Shown one piece after another: positions 45,280-57,200 of a stretch of 64,000 nt of DNA. The DNA lies in assembly GCA_024305745.1 (NCBI GenBank), contig JAHRBS010000007.1, positions 2,356,001 through 2,420,000 of the forward strand, given 5' to 3'. Under the pieces are notes generated by a model. The model was not told the DNA's origin. It saw nothing but the letters and a program-made list of their open reading frames with translations, and searched no databases. The position numbers were made by a program, and so were the translations under genes. Source of the DNA: Polyporus tsugae. Lineage: Eukaryota; Basidiomycota; Agaricomycetes; Polyporales; Polyporaceae. Position 1 is the stretch's first letter; the number at the start of each line of letters is the position of its first letter.

Positions 45280-48200
45280 ATGACGACCACGTCTCTTACC
45301 GCCCCTGGGCCCCCACCCTCTACCGACCCTCAGGGCGGCCTCACCGACCACGACCAAATTCTCTCAGGCTATACACACTACGACTTCCCAGATCTATCCT
45401 CTCGGCGCTTCGCACCTGATTCTCTCCAGGCCATCTCGCAGTGTTTAAACTCAGGTGTTGACCAGGACACCACCGTCCCATTCATCAATCTAGTCGCTGC
45501 TACTGCACGCGTCCTCGGAGCCTACTGTGGTTGTCGGGACACACTTCTCGCGTTCTCAGCCGTCAAGGAAGCGAAGGTCCTTCCCGTGAGAGTACAATGG
45601 GGCGAGGCGACCACTTGGGAGGAAGCCTCTGCGGCCATTGCTAACACGCTCGCAGATCCCCGTTGGCCCCGCATTCACCCTGATCTCCTTCGACGTGCGC
45701 TCAATCTCAACCCGAAACAATCACCCGCTTTGGCGTTGGTCAGTACCGGGGCTCTCCCACAATCTAGTCTCGGTGGTTGTTTCCCCATTGTCTTGGTGGT
45801 CGACCAGGGAAGCGCCGTCCTGTCGATAATCGCCTCGGAACGTGTCTTACACTCTTCACAATCTGCCCTCCTCTTGTTGCAAATTATCGCACTCGCCAGA
45901 TATGCTGCCTCTACCCCGCATTCCTCGATGGACGTGCTACCTCTGTTGCCTTCGGCCCTGTTGTCGTCCTACGACAAGCAGTCCATCGAAACGCGTCTGT
46001 CCACGGACCACCTTGTCCCATTGACCAAATATGCTATGGATCACCTTACGTTGCGAGCAGTCGAGTGTCCTGACGGCATTGCCGTACGCTGGTACCCTGA
46101 CCTCTCGACCGATGTCCCCATTTCCTCATACGTTCCCGAAACCTTAACCAACCTGGAGTTTGAGCGGAAGGCGAACCAACTAGGCCGCTGGCTGCTCAGA
46201 ACTGGGCTCAAGAAGGGACGCTCTGTTGCCATCTGCATGAAGAGGGACCTGTGGTTCCACATTACGTTCATAGGAGTCCTTAGAGCTGGCGGTTGCTATG
46301 TACCCGTAAGCGCAAACCACGAACCTCGGTGATGGCCAGTGCCGTTGACGTTCTCCATACTACCCCGATTTCCCAGATCGACGCCGAGCTTCCAGCGGAG
46401 CGGCAGCAGTTCATCGCCAAAGACTCCGATGCGCAATTCATCCTGTCGACTTCCGATCTGCCCTGCTTCTCGACCCTCGGCAGTATTGCGATTGATGTTA
46501 CGGACCCTGTTGTGCGGGAAGCGGTCGAGGCGCAAAGTACGCAACCGCTCCTGGTACCGGACCCGGACGATCTCTCCTACATTTTGTATACCTCTGGTAA
46601 GTCACATGTGTCCTTGCATAATGTCCAGTGATCTTATGTGAAACCAGGAACTACTGGGACACCGAAAGGATGTATCCTTACCCACCGTGGTCTGGGCGAG
46701 GCCGTCTGGGCTCTAAGCCAGTTCTGCGCTGCAGCGGAACTCACCCCCCCAGGCAAGGTCAACTATTTGTCGATCGCATGTGAGCGCACATGAAATGTAT
46801 GTGGCTACCGACCGCAAGCTGACGTACTTCCACAGCCGTTGCGTTTGACGTGCATATTGCAGAGATCATGGTGGCGCTCGCGGTTGGCATCCCAATTCTC
46901 TCAGCACCGCGTTCTCTCTTGCTCGAAGATCTTCCGTATTACATCACTCACTTGCGGGTATCACACGTGGGCATTGTTCCGAGTCTCATTGAGGCAACAA
47001 TGGGTGCCGTACTGGAGGGGGAGGAGGCGGGGCACGGGACTGCACTGCGATACATCGCAAGTGGAGGGGAGAAGATGAGCGATGCGGTACGTCAGCATGC
47101 GAGTCTGTATGATTTGTCTGACCTCGAGACAGATTCTAGACAAGTGGGCGTCTCATCCCAAGGTTCGGCTTGCGAACTTTTACGGGTAAGCTGCATAACA
47201 CCCATCTGGACGCGCATATCCTGAGCGTACTTGCAACAGACCGAGCGAGGTTACCATCGGTTGCGCTGCACGCATGATGGACAAGGATACTCCAAGGGCG
47301 AACATTGGTCATACGTTCCCTAACGTCGCTGCGTACGTCGTCGACGACAACATGAACATCATGCTTCGCGGCGGGACCGGAGAGCTAGTCGTTGAGGGCC
47401 CCCTTGTGGGGCGTGGTTATGTGGGCCGCCGGGACCTCACTCAGAAGGTCTTCTTGAATTTCCCGAGTGATGGTACGGAGCGGTGGGCCTACCGTACGGG
47501 GGATCTCGTTCGCATGATGGCGGATGGGACTTTGGAGATCATTGGTCGCATCGACACCCAGATCAAGCTTCGTGGTGTGCGTATCGAGTCCGAAGGTATC
47601 TCGTCTATCATCCGAAACGCCGCACCCTCCACCCAACCTTTGGACGTCCTGACCGTTCTCGCCAAGCATCCCGCTCTCGGCGTGGACCAGCTAGTCTCCT
47701 TCATCGCCTGGGACACTTCCGTTCCTATTGCGACCCGAAAGGGTGGGACCCCCTCCGTTGCGGCGCCGCCAGAGAGATTGCTCCAATTGCTCAGGGGCGC
47801 TTGCGACCGCGAGCTTGCTAGCTATATGCGCCCCAGTCACATCATTCCCCTCAACTTCATCCCCCTCAGCGCCAATGGTAAGGCGGATGCGAAGGTTCTT
47901 ACAGCCCTCTTCCTCCGTCTGGACCTCGACGTCTTGACCAGCCTCATGGCTGCGGATCAATTCTCCACAACGTCCGAGGATGACCGTACCGAGCTTACAG
48001 GAGTGGAGCGAAAGGTCGTCGAAGCCTTGCAATCGTATATCAACATCCCTCCCGACCGGATTGGTCCACATGCCAATCTCTTCGAGTGCGGCATGGATTC
48101 CCTGGCGATCACGAGATTCGCTGCTGGGCTTCGGAAGGCGTTCGGTGTGACCGTATCCCCAGCGCGAATCATGCAGTCTCCGGTGGTTAGCGGCGTAGCC

Positions 48201-51200
48201 GCCCTTGTCGATAGCGATCGTTCGGCCTCCACCTCGGGGGGGATTACCACTTCCCTTTCCCAGTTTGTGTCCTCGGTCGAAGAGGAAATTGCGGCCGCGT
48301 ACTCGTCCGATCTGGTCGCTTCTCTCTTGCCTCCTTTCCCTGTGCAGGAAGGTATCCTTTATCGATCCGCGAACTCGCCGACGATGTATGTCCAACATGT
48401 ATTAATGCGACTGGCGTCGAGCACGTCCGTGACGGGTCTACGCGATGCTTGGAACGAAGTCGTGACACAGCACGAGATGTTACGGTCGGTCTCCTTCCTT
48501 CTTCTGCACACATTTGCCTTCTGATCAGACTTTTTGAACCATCAGCACCGTCTTCCACTTCGGGAGCAATCTCGCTCAAGTCGTCCTTCGGCCCGAGTCC
48601 TGCTTTTCGCAGGTGGTGGAGAGAACAGTTTCGGACTTCGACGATGCTGGATTCCAGCGGTACTTCACCAAACAGGAAGCCTCTATCATCGCACGCGAAA
48701 TGAACGTTCACATCTCGGAGGTCCCTCCCGTTCGACTTTCCTTCTACAGCTCCTCCCCATCGTGCACATTCTACGCGGTTCTATCCATCCACCACGCGCT
48801 GTACGACGGGATCTCTCTTCCTGTTCTACTGCAAGATCTAGAGCGCATGTACGCTCGCCAGCCTCAGTTGCCTTCTGCGAGGCTTCGTGAAGCACTTGAA
48901 CACGTCACGCTCATGGAAGAGGAAAGCGCGCGTGTGTTCTGGACGTCCTATCTCAAGGATTACCCATGGGAGCGATTGCTGAACCGATCGGCGTCCTCTG
49001 CTGTCGCTGACGTGACGTCGATCCCCTTCAAGTTATCACTGTCCGAATTGCAGAACAAGGCTGCTAGACAGCAAGTGACGCTGCAAGCTCTCCTCATGGC
49101 TGCATACGGATCACTTCTGGCACAACATCTCTATGGCCACGATGATGTTATGTTCGGAGTAAGTGCCTTGCTATCAACGCAGTTTCAAGAAGTAGGCCTG
49201 ACCTTTCGCGTTCCTTAGGTTATTCGTACTGGGAGAACTATCCCAGTTGACCATGTCGAGACCACCATCTGCCCGATGATCACCGTGGTACCTGCCCGTA
49301 TACGTCTTAACGAGTCTTCCAAGGTGTTACAGACGGTGCAGCAAGACATAGCCCGTGTTAGCGAGTACGAACACCTTCCCCTTAGTCGTATTCAGAAGTG
49401 GGTTCTGGAGAGTGACCAGTCCATGTTCGACACACTGTTCTCCGTCTCGTTTAAGGAGGAGGGCGTAAGCAAGCTGTGGACCGTTTTGGAAAGTCAGAAT
49501 CCTGAACCTGACGTAAGCCCAGTCTATACACCTACACCGACAGCGCTGCTGACACTGGCTACAGTACATCCTCGCAGTTGAGGTCGTGCTTGACCCTGAG
49601 GAGGACACGGCTGTCGTTCACACTGCCTATACGCCGTCGGACATCTCATCCGAGTTGGTTCTTGACATTCTGGGTCATCTAGAATCAACGGCGGTCCGTA
49701 TGGCAGAGACCAGTGGCTGGAGTCTCCCGTCCCGTGTCAACGCCTCTACCCCTCATCGGCATGGGCCCGCAGTTATGGTCCCTGACAACCTTGACAGCCC
49801 CATGGGTGTTGACCAGGACCTGGTCGCAAAGATTTCCGCGATTTCCTCGGACTTCCTGCGCGTCAACTCCAACCTCGTCAAGGCTGAGACATCTCTACTC
49901 TCTCTCGGCCTCGATTCCATCAAGTCCGTGGGTCTCAGTCGCAAACTCTCCTCACAGGGCTTGGGACTGTCGTCGATGGATATCATGAAGCTGTCCACAC
50001 CTCTCCGACTGGCAGCGTTCATTCAACGATCGGAAGCTTCCAAACCGAGCGAAAACCGTCTATCTGACACCTCCTTCATGGCCGAGTGTGGCAAGTTGGG
50101 TGAGGCCCTTGATCTGGAGACCGTCAAGTTGTCCGGAGACGATTCCGTCACGGTCTATCCAACCACCATACTTCAAGCGGGCATGCTGTCGCAGGTAGGT
50201 TGAATACAGTCATGTTCGTTTCTCGTCTCTTACATGATTTCAGACCATCAGCTCTCGTGGACGGCTGTATGTTCATCTTTTTCCTGTTCGCCTTGCTCGC
50301 GACATCAATATCGACCGCCTTCGGGAAGCGTGGACGAAGACGATTGCATCGTTCGATGTACTGCGGACATCATTCCATTTCCTTCCTAGTTTGGGCGTAT
50401 GGTCGCAGGTCGTACATTCGAACGCACCGATTTCTTGGTCCCAGTCGCAGTATGATGCTGCCGCAAACCTGACCGAATCACTCAACCCCCTCCTGGACCT
50501 TTTTGACGAACGCGACTTGTTCCGGCAACCTCCTGTTTTCCTTCACTTACTCCAGGCAACTTCTTCCTCTGATGCTCATCGGCTGGTTCTTGTTCTGCAT
50601 CACGCGCTGTACGACGGACTTGCCATTGCCCGCCTGTTCCATGCAGTCGAGCTGCTATACCGCGGTTCCGACTTGCCGATCGACATGCAGTATCACCAAT
50701 TACTTCCTAACCTGCTGTGGCAAGAAGAAAACGGAACGCCGTTCTGGACCAGCAACCTTCGTGATCTTCGCCACGCGTCCCTCCCTCGCAAAGCGGCTTC
50801 CCCAACCGAAACCTCAGTCCACCAGGTTTCTCTCTCAGTGCCAGTCACTCAGGAGGAGACACGTGAGGCTTGTCGCTGCGCAGAAGTCACGCTCCAGTGC
50901 ATCGGGCAAGCTGCCTTTGCGAAGCTGTTAGCTGTGATGAGCCGCCGTCGTGATGTGGTCTTTGGCCGGGTCGTGTCTGGCCGGGACCTTCCCGGGTCCG
51001 AAGAGGTGCTTGGCCCTATGCTGGTAGGTTTTGGGTCATTTGTTCGTGCATTATAAAGATACTGAAGTTCTCGGCAGAATACTGTGCCGTGTCGCGTTCT
51101 CCTTCAAGAGGGCGTTACTAACAAGGCACTTATGAAGCACATTCACCATGCCAATGTCGCTTCTATGCCCTGGCAGCATGCATCTCTCCGTTCTATTCAG

Positions 51201-53390
51201 CGAGAGCTTTGTGTCTCTGGGCTGTGGGACAGCCTCTTCGTCTTCCAACCGAGCCAGGAGTCCCTTGATTCCACGTCGGACTCACCGTGGGTGTTTGACG
51301 CCAGCGATGGGGGGGAGATCTTCATTCACGTGAGTCCCCGAATGCTTGAACTCTGATGAACAGCGATTTCTTACAATTCCTATGAAGTACCCACTCAACG
51401 TCGAGCTTCACGAGACTAGAGACGGTTTCGTAGTGAAGGCTGCGTGCACGCCTGACATCGCCGACTCGGCCGGGTTATGCGAACTCGTCAAACAGTATGC
51501 TGCCATCTTCTGTGCCGTCCTCCGGTGCCCAGACGACCCGTGGTCAATGGGCATACCCGAGATTCCTGTGGATCCGTCGCCTGCGAACAACGTCATCGTG
51601 TCTGAGGGTACCCAGGACGACTCTGAGGTGTGGGACAACCGCCTCCACGCATTCCGAGACCTGCTTTCCGCAGCATCAAAGGTTCCGTCTTCCAAGATTC
51701 TCCCCAGGACTCACCTTGCCGCACTCGGAATCGACTCGATTACCGCCGTCCAAATCGTCGCGAAGGCCAGGCGACTCGGTTTGCGCCTAACAGCTACAGA
51801 AATCGTTCGGAGCCGAACGGTCGGTGACCTCCTCCGAAAGATCAAGGAGTCTGGTTCTTCTACTGCGAATGGCGTCGTCAAAGCTGCTTCCGCCGACGTT
51901 ACCCGAGCTCAATGGTCAACCATTCTTCCGTCCCATATACACAAGCTCGTGGAGCGTGTGACGAACGCCTCTCCGGGCATGGAATGGATGCTCGGAATGT
52001 GGCAGCGAAGCAGGGGCTCGCGGTTCCAGCACGTTTTTGGCTTCAGTGTCGCCTCCGACATCGAATCCGCAAGGCTGCAAGATGCGTGGTATAAGCTCGT
52101 ACGCAGACACGCTATTTTGCGCTCAAGTTTCGTCTACGACAACGATCTTGGGGCACCCCTCGTGGTCATCTATAATGCTGAAGCGTTGACGTCATCATGG
52201 ACGGAAGAGGTGTTGCCTGCCTCGGACGACGATTTGGCGACAGTCCAGCACCGGATGAAGACTCTAGTGTCGCATCCCCCTCCCATGGATCGTCCTCTCA
52301 CTCGAGCCATCTTCTTGCACTCGTCACGGGAGCGCTATCTATTAATCCACCTTCACCACTTCCAGTACGACGCTTGGAGTCTACCACTACTCGTCGATGA
52401 CCTGCTGCACATCTACGCGGGAGAGCTCCCGGAGAGCTCGAGTGATCTAGACAGCTTCCTTCTTTCTGTTACTCCCCATACGGAGGCGGAGCAAGAGCAA
52501 GCGAAGTACTGGAAGATGGCGTTTGCTGATTCCCGACTCCCTGTTCAATTTCCTTCTCTATGCAAGTTGCCTATATCACGCATACGGTCGGTGTACACAG
52601 ACTACTCTGCGATCTCAGGTACCATGGAACTGGACAAACGCTCGCGCGATCTCGCCATCTCCCTCCAGAGTGTATTCCTCGCAAGCTGGGCACAAGTCCA
52701 CGGAACTCACGCCGCATCCGACAACATAGCGTTCTCCCTTTGGCACTCTGGTAGGACCGGAAACCTCAAGGACGTTGAACGCCTGGCAGTACCATGTATC
52801 AATGTCCTGCCACTCCACGTCTCCGGAGCGCGTCGCGACGATACCGTTATGCTCGCAAAGCAAATCCAGGACAATCTGCAAGCACGTTCCGCCGTGGTTG
52901 GACAGAGTAGGCTCGTCAAAGTACATGAGTGGGCTGGGATAGGCAGTTCCCCCTTGTCCAATGTCTTCGTCAACATCATCAAGGTTGCTCCTGACATTGA
53001 AGGGACCAATGGCGCAGCTCTAGAGAGCCTTGACGTTCGTGATCTACTTCATAAAACCGCGTACAACGCTAATGTCTGTTTAGGTTCCCTACTACATACC
53101 TGAAGAGTCCCTCGATGTAACGGTAGGGAGCACAATGCGCGTCACGGATCTGATCCAGGTTCGTACACCCTTTTCAAAGTTATGGAGTCCCGCTGATCTA
53201 ATGTACATGACAGGACGATATCATGATCGACATCGTCGTGAACCACACCACGGACCAGGTAATCATGTCAATCGAGTTCGCTGGAACGGTCCTAGACACA
53301 GACAATGCGAAGTTGTTGCTGGGGGAATGGGCGACAAGAGTCAGAACTGCGTTGGGCGTAGAACAACGGATTGGATATCGAAAGGAGTAG
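45280..53390 (+). CDS. NPS2: Siderophore NRPS with A-T-C-T-C-T-C layout, basidioferrin/ferrichrome-type synthetase (2464 aa)
   Basis: Fourteen exons: 45280-46305, 46377-46596, 46648-46779, 46836-47086, 47133-47185, 47240-48484, 48546-49158, 49219-49512, 49565-50194, 50244-51023, 51078-51329, 51388-53034, 53084-53158, 53214-53390. After ~240 unassigned residues comes one adenylation domain: YILYTSGTTGTPKG (~409-422), YGPSEVTIG, YRTGDLVR (~655), NGKADAK. Three carrier domains have the phosphopantetheine serine: ECGMDSLAI (~840), LGLDSIKS (~1392), LGIDSITA (~1946). Three condensation domains carry HHALYDG (~1057), HHALYDG (~1607) and HHFQYDA (~2156). One A domain serving three T-C pairs implies iterative use of acyl-hydroxyornithine, as in agaricomycete siderophore synthetases (CsNPS2, Fso1). 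Start ATG at 45280 is the first in frame. Confidence 0.94.
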
Positions 53391-53415
53391 TCTCACAACG
53401 TTGTATGTTGTAATA

Positions 53416-53919
53416 TCATTCTCTGCCCATTCTGGCCACCTCCAGGCATTCCTTCTCGAGACCTTCTAACCAGATCACCTCAATTCCGGCATCTTTCAGC
53501 TTCTGCGCTCCTTCACAGTTGACAAAATCGTCCGGCTCTCCGACACCTATGAAGCATCGCTTGATTCCAGCCGCGATGATCGCGTCGGCGCAGGGAGCGA
53601 GACCGGAGGTGCGTATGGAGCAAGGTTCCATCGTGGTATACACGTTGGCATGGCGCAATATAGTGTCAACGGTGATGGGGGGCGATGCTGCGGTAAACAG
53701 CTCGAGCAGTTGTTCCTCGGTGAGCTGCCGCGCTTTTGCAAGTGCATTAGCTTCAGCGTGAGTGTTGCCTGGCAGTTCGCGAGAATAGCCACGCGCGAGG
53801 ATGACCGGCTTATCCGAACCAGATGGGTAGATCGCGGTGAGAACGCAGCCCACGCAGAAGGCGGTTGGTGTAGGAGTGCACTTTCGTGCTTCGTCAAGTG
53901 CGAGGCGGAGGAAATCCAT
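53416..53919 (-). CDS. RibD/Rib2-like zinc deaminase (167 aa)
   Basis: Single exon starting MDFLRLALDEARKCTPTPTAFCVGCVL. The cytidine-deaminase fold zinc site is complete: HAEANAL (His ligand and catalytic Glu) and PCSIRTSGLAPC (two Cys ligands). The spacing and VYTTMEPCS, FIGVGEPDDFVNCEGAQKLKDAGIEV tail resemble the pyrimidine deaminase of riboflavin synthesis (RibD N-terminus, yeast Rib2). No reductase domain is fused. It is tail-to-tail with the NRPS (25 bp apart), but a role in siderophore formation is not indicated. Confidence 0.85.
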   Translation of the reverse strand: MDFLRLALDEARKCTPTPTAFCVGCVLTAIYPSGSDKPVILARGYSRELPGNTHAEANALAKARQLTEEQLLELFTAASPPITVDTILRHANVYTTMEPCSIRTSGLAPCADAIIAAGIKRCFIGVGEPDDFVNCEGAQKLKDAGIEVIWLEGLEKECLEVARMGRE

Positions 53920-54206
53920 GATACTGCAGGGAAGAGAGACCCGGACCGTCGACGGCGAGAACAAGACAATTAATGGGCAATGTCAGTTTGGGTTGTTATG
54001 TAATTTTTATTCCGCAAACCTGCTCATCAGTATAATTCAAACTCAGATATAAAGAATGAACCGAAAGACTTGAATCCGATTAGATAAGCTCAGAGTCTGA
54101 CCTTGTCGTTTCCAATCTCCGATTTTCAACTCGGTTTGAGGCCAGGCCAGTGGCCACCAAGTTCGTCTCGGACGCTCGCCTCGCCGCTTTCCCCTCTGCT
54201 TCCATC
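53920..54206. promoter_or_regulatory. Divergent promoter with a GATA element matching the siderophore promoter
   Basis: ATCCGATTAGATAAG lies at 54074-54088 and differs by one base from ATCTGATTAGATAAG at 44801-44815 in the siderophore promoter. It sits between the deaminase (-) and SPT6 (+). Which gene it would control is unclear. Confidence 0.45.
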
Positions 54207-57200
54207 ATGTCCTCGCCTGCCCGCGACCACGAAATGACTCGTCAGGAGGAAGATGTCCCTATGCAGCGCAGTGGTCGGGAAGCGGAAGAAGAGGAAGACG
54301 CTGTGGCTGGAAATGACCCTTCAGACGACAGTTCTGAGGAGCCAGAAGAAGATGAGGAGGAGGAAAGGCGGATTCGGGAAGGCTTCATTGTTGATGAGGA
54401 CGAAGAGGAGGAGCAAGATGACGAGGAAGAGGAGAGGCGCAAAAGGCGGAAGCGTCGCAAGAAGCGTCACCACCGACTTCGTAAGTGAATATCTCAAGAG
54501 CCTTCTGCGTTAGCTGACGTTGTTCCCTCGCACTTCTCAATAGGCGAAGACGAGGATGACGCCCTGGACGAGGATGATTTGGAACTCTTGGAGGAGAACA
54601 CTGGGGGGAACTTCTCTCGTCGACGCATTACCCGCCGACGCCCCGACCGTGAATCCGCGTCTCCTCCGGCTCCTTCAAGTTCCAAGCATCGGAACGTTGT
54701 TGAGTCGTCCGACGAGGACCTCGATGACGACGACAACTTCCCTCGGGTTCAAGACATCCATAACATTTGGGATGATGAGAGAGGCGGCGGACGCGACGAC
54801 GACGACGACGATGTCGACATGGATGATATGGACAACTTCATCGAGTATGAAGACGAGGAGGATGGCGGTGTCGAGGCGCAACGGGCTCGGAAAGAGCACA
54901 TGAAGAAGCGCAAGGCTATGAGGAGAGCCTTGGGCTCTCGTCCTGAACTTGCTGGTATCGACGCAAAGTGGGTCGTTCTTCTTTTATACAGGTTACCGAT
55001 GCTTACGTTGGTTGTGAAGTGCGTGGGACGAGATTCATGAGGTTTTCGGCGACGGACATGACTTTGACTGGGCATTAGTAGACGACGAGGAGCCGGGCTT
55101 TGAGGAAGAGCAGCTCAAACCGGAGATGAAGTACCAAGATGTAAGTCCCAGGTGCCTCCCAAGGAGTGTTCCACCACTAACCTCCAATTCAGGTCTTCGA
55201 ACCATCTGAGATTCGAGCCCGCATGCTCACTGAAGATGACGATCTCATCAGGGCTCAAGATATTCCCGAACGGATGCAGCTCGCGACGTCCGCCCTGTCC
55301 CCCTCCGCCTCCCTATCTATCCATAGGACGTTGACTGAAAATGACCTGGACGACGCGGCTTCCTGGGTTATTACCCGTCTCTCTAGCCGCAAGGAGCGCG
55401 ACTTCTTCCGCGGCGATGGCCAGTTCCACAGCTTCCTTCCCCAGCTCGTCGAAGCCATCACCTGTGCGCTCCGTTACCTGTTCATACAGGAGTTCGAGGT
55501 TCCTTATATCTGGATGCACAAACGGGACTACATATCGTACTTCGACGCCAACAACCCGAAACTTCAAGTGGAACTACTCTCGCTGGATGACCTATGGCGT
55601 GTCTATCTGGTTGGGCAGAAGTATCGCTCTCTCTTGGAACGGCGTGCCTCTCTGGACGCTTTGTACACTCGTCTTGCTGTCTCCGACGAGTATTTCGACA
55701 ACGAGGTTCGCAAGCGGGTGGAGACCGCTGAGATGGCGGCGGACGCTACCGAATGGCTTGGCATGAAGTACCGCGAGCACAAGAAGAGCAAGTTTGACAT
55801 CCAGTTCCACGACGACGAGGAGCCGGCGGACGCTCGCAAACACAAGATGCCAAGTCGCGTTTCCGCTTATGAGTTGGCGAAGAAGAGCATTATCTCTAAA
55901 CTCGCTGAGGTATGCATTCGCATCTCATTCGATTCGATTCGGCTTACCTCTCTTCAGGGTTTCGGTATCCGAGCGCACGAAGTTGTCCAGAACTTCGTCT
56001 CGGACCACAACACTCATTTCGTCGAGGAGCAGGAGCTGAACCCACTAGCGTATGCTGAGCAGTTTGCGGATCCCGATGCAACTCGCGCCCAGCCGGCGGA
56101 TGAACTGCTTGCACGGGCGAGGATGATCATTGCAACAGAGCTCGGGAAGGATCCCCTCCTTCGGCAAGAGATCAGGAATGCTTTCAAGGCAAACGCTCTC
56201 GTCTCTGTCCTTCCCACAGATCGGGGTATCGCAAAGATCGACGAACACCACCCGTATTTTGTGAGCACACCACATCCTTTGCCCAACCAATCACGTCGAG
56301 ATTTTCCTAATCACTTGATGTCTTGTAGAACTTCAAATACCTCTATAACAAGAGCGCAAGCGAGATGCTCCTTTCCGCTCAATTCCTCAACATCCTTGCT
56401 GCCGAGGCAGAGCATCTCGTCACGGTCGCTGTAACTCTGCGTCCAGATGCCAAGGCGGCATTCGAACGGAAGCTAAACGATGCTTTCGCTTCGGACAGCT
56501 TCAGTGACACGGCGCGAGCATGGAACGAGGAGCGCTCTCGAGTAGTCCAAGAGACACTAGATCAACATCTCCTTCCCGTCGGCGTTAAGTGGACTCGAGA
56601 GTGGATCCGCGAAGAAGCCGAGGATTATGTCGCGCGCAACTGCGCAAACACATTCCGGGAGGTAAGCGTAGTGTATCCTTACAATCATTCCTTCGGATTG
56701 ACCCTTCGTTAGCGTATGGATGTTGCCCCGTATGTCGGCCCCTCTATGCGGAAAGGCGATACCCCGTCTGTCATGGCGATGTCTTGGGGTAAGGGCGATC
56801 CACACAAGGACACCATCGCTCTTGTCTTCTTCGACGATGCTGGACGCCTACGAGAGCACACGAAGCTGGACAACCTGTTCGCTGGCGATAACCAAGACGA
56901 GTTCAAGGACATCATCAGGCGGCGGCGGCCAGACGTCATTGCGGTCGGAGGCTTCAGTATTGCCACCATGAAGCTGTCACGACGTATCAAGGAGCTACTG
57001 AACGATTCTGGCCAGAAGGATACGTCTGCTAACAATGGCTGGGGCGAGTCGAGTGGTTCCAATGACTCGCTCAGCACGCCAGTGATCTACGTCCACGACG
57101 AAGTCGCACGGATCTACCAGCACAGCCGGCGTGCGGACGAGGAGTACAGTGCCTTATCCCCGCTCAGCAAGTACTGCGTCGGTCTGGCCCGGTATGTGCA

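Noticed and set aside
53416..53919. Deaminase as a member of the siderophore pathway
   Set aside because: The zinc motif and tail fit RibD/Rib2-type pyrimidine deamination; only proximity and one shared motif link it to the cluster.
54242..54460. Serine-rich minus-strand open frame
   Set aside because: It is the antisense shadow of the acidic SPT6 N-terminus, with GAG/GAA repeats read as CTC/TTC.
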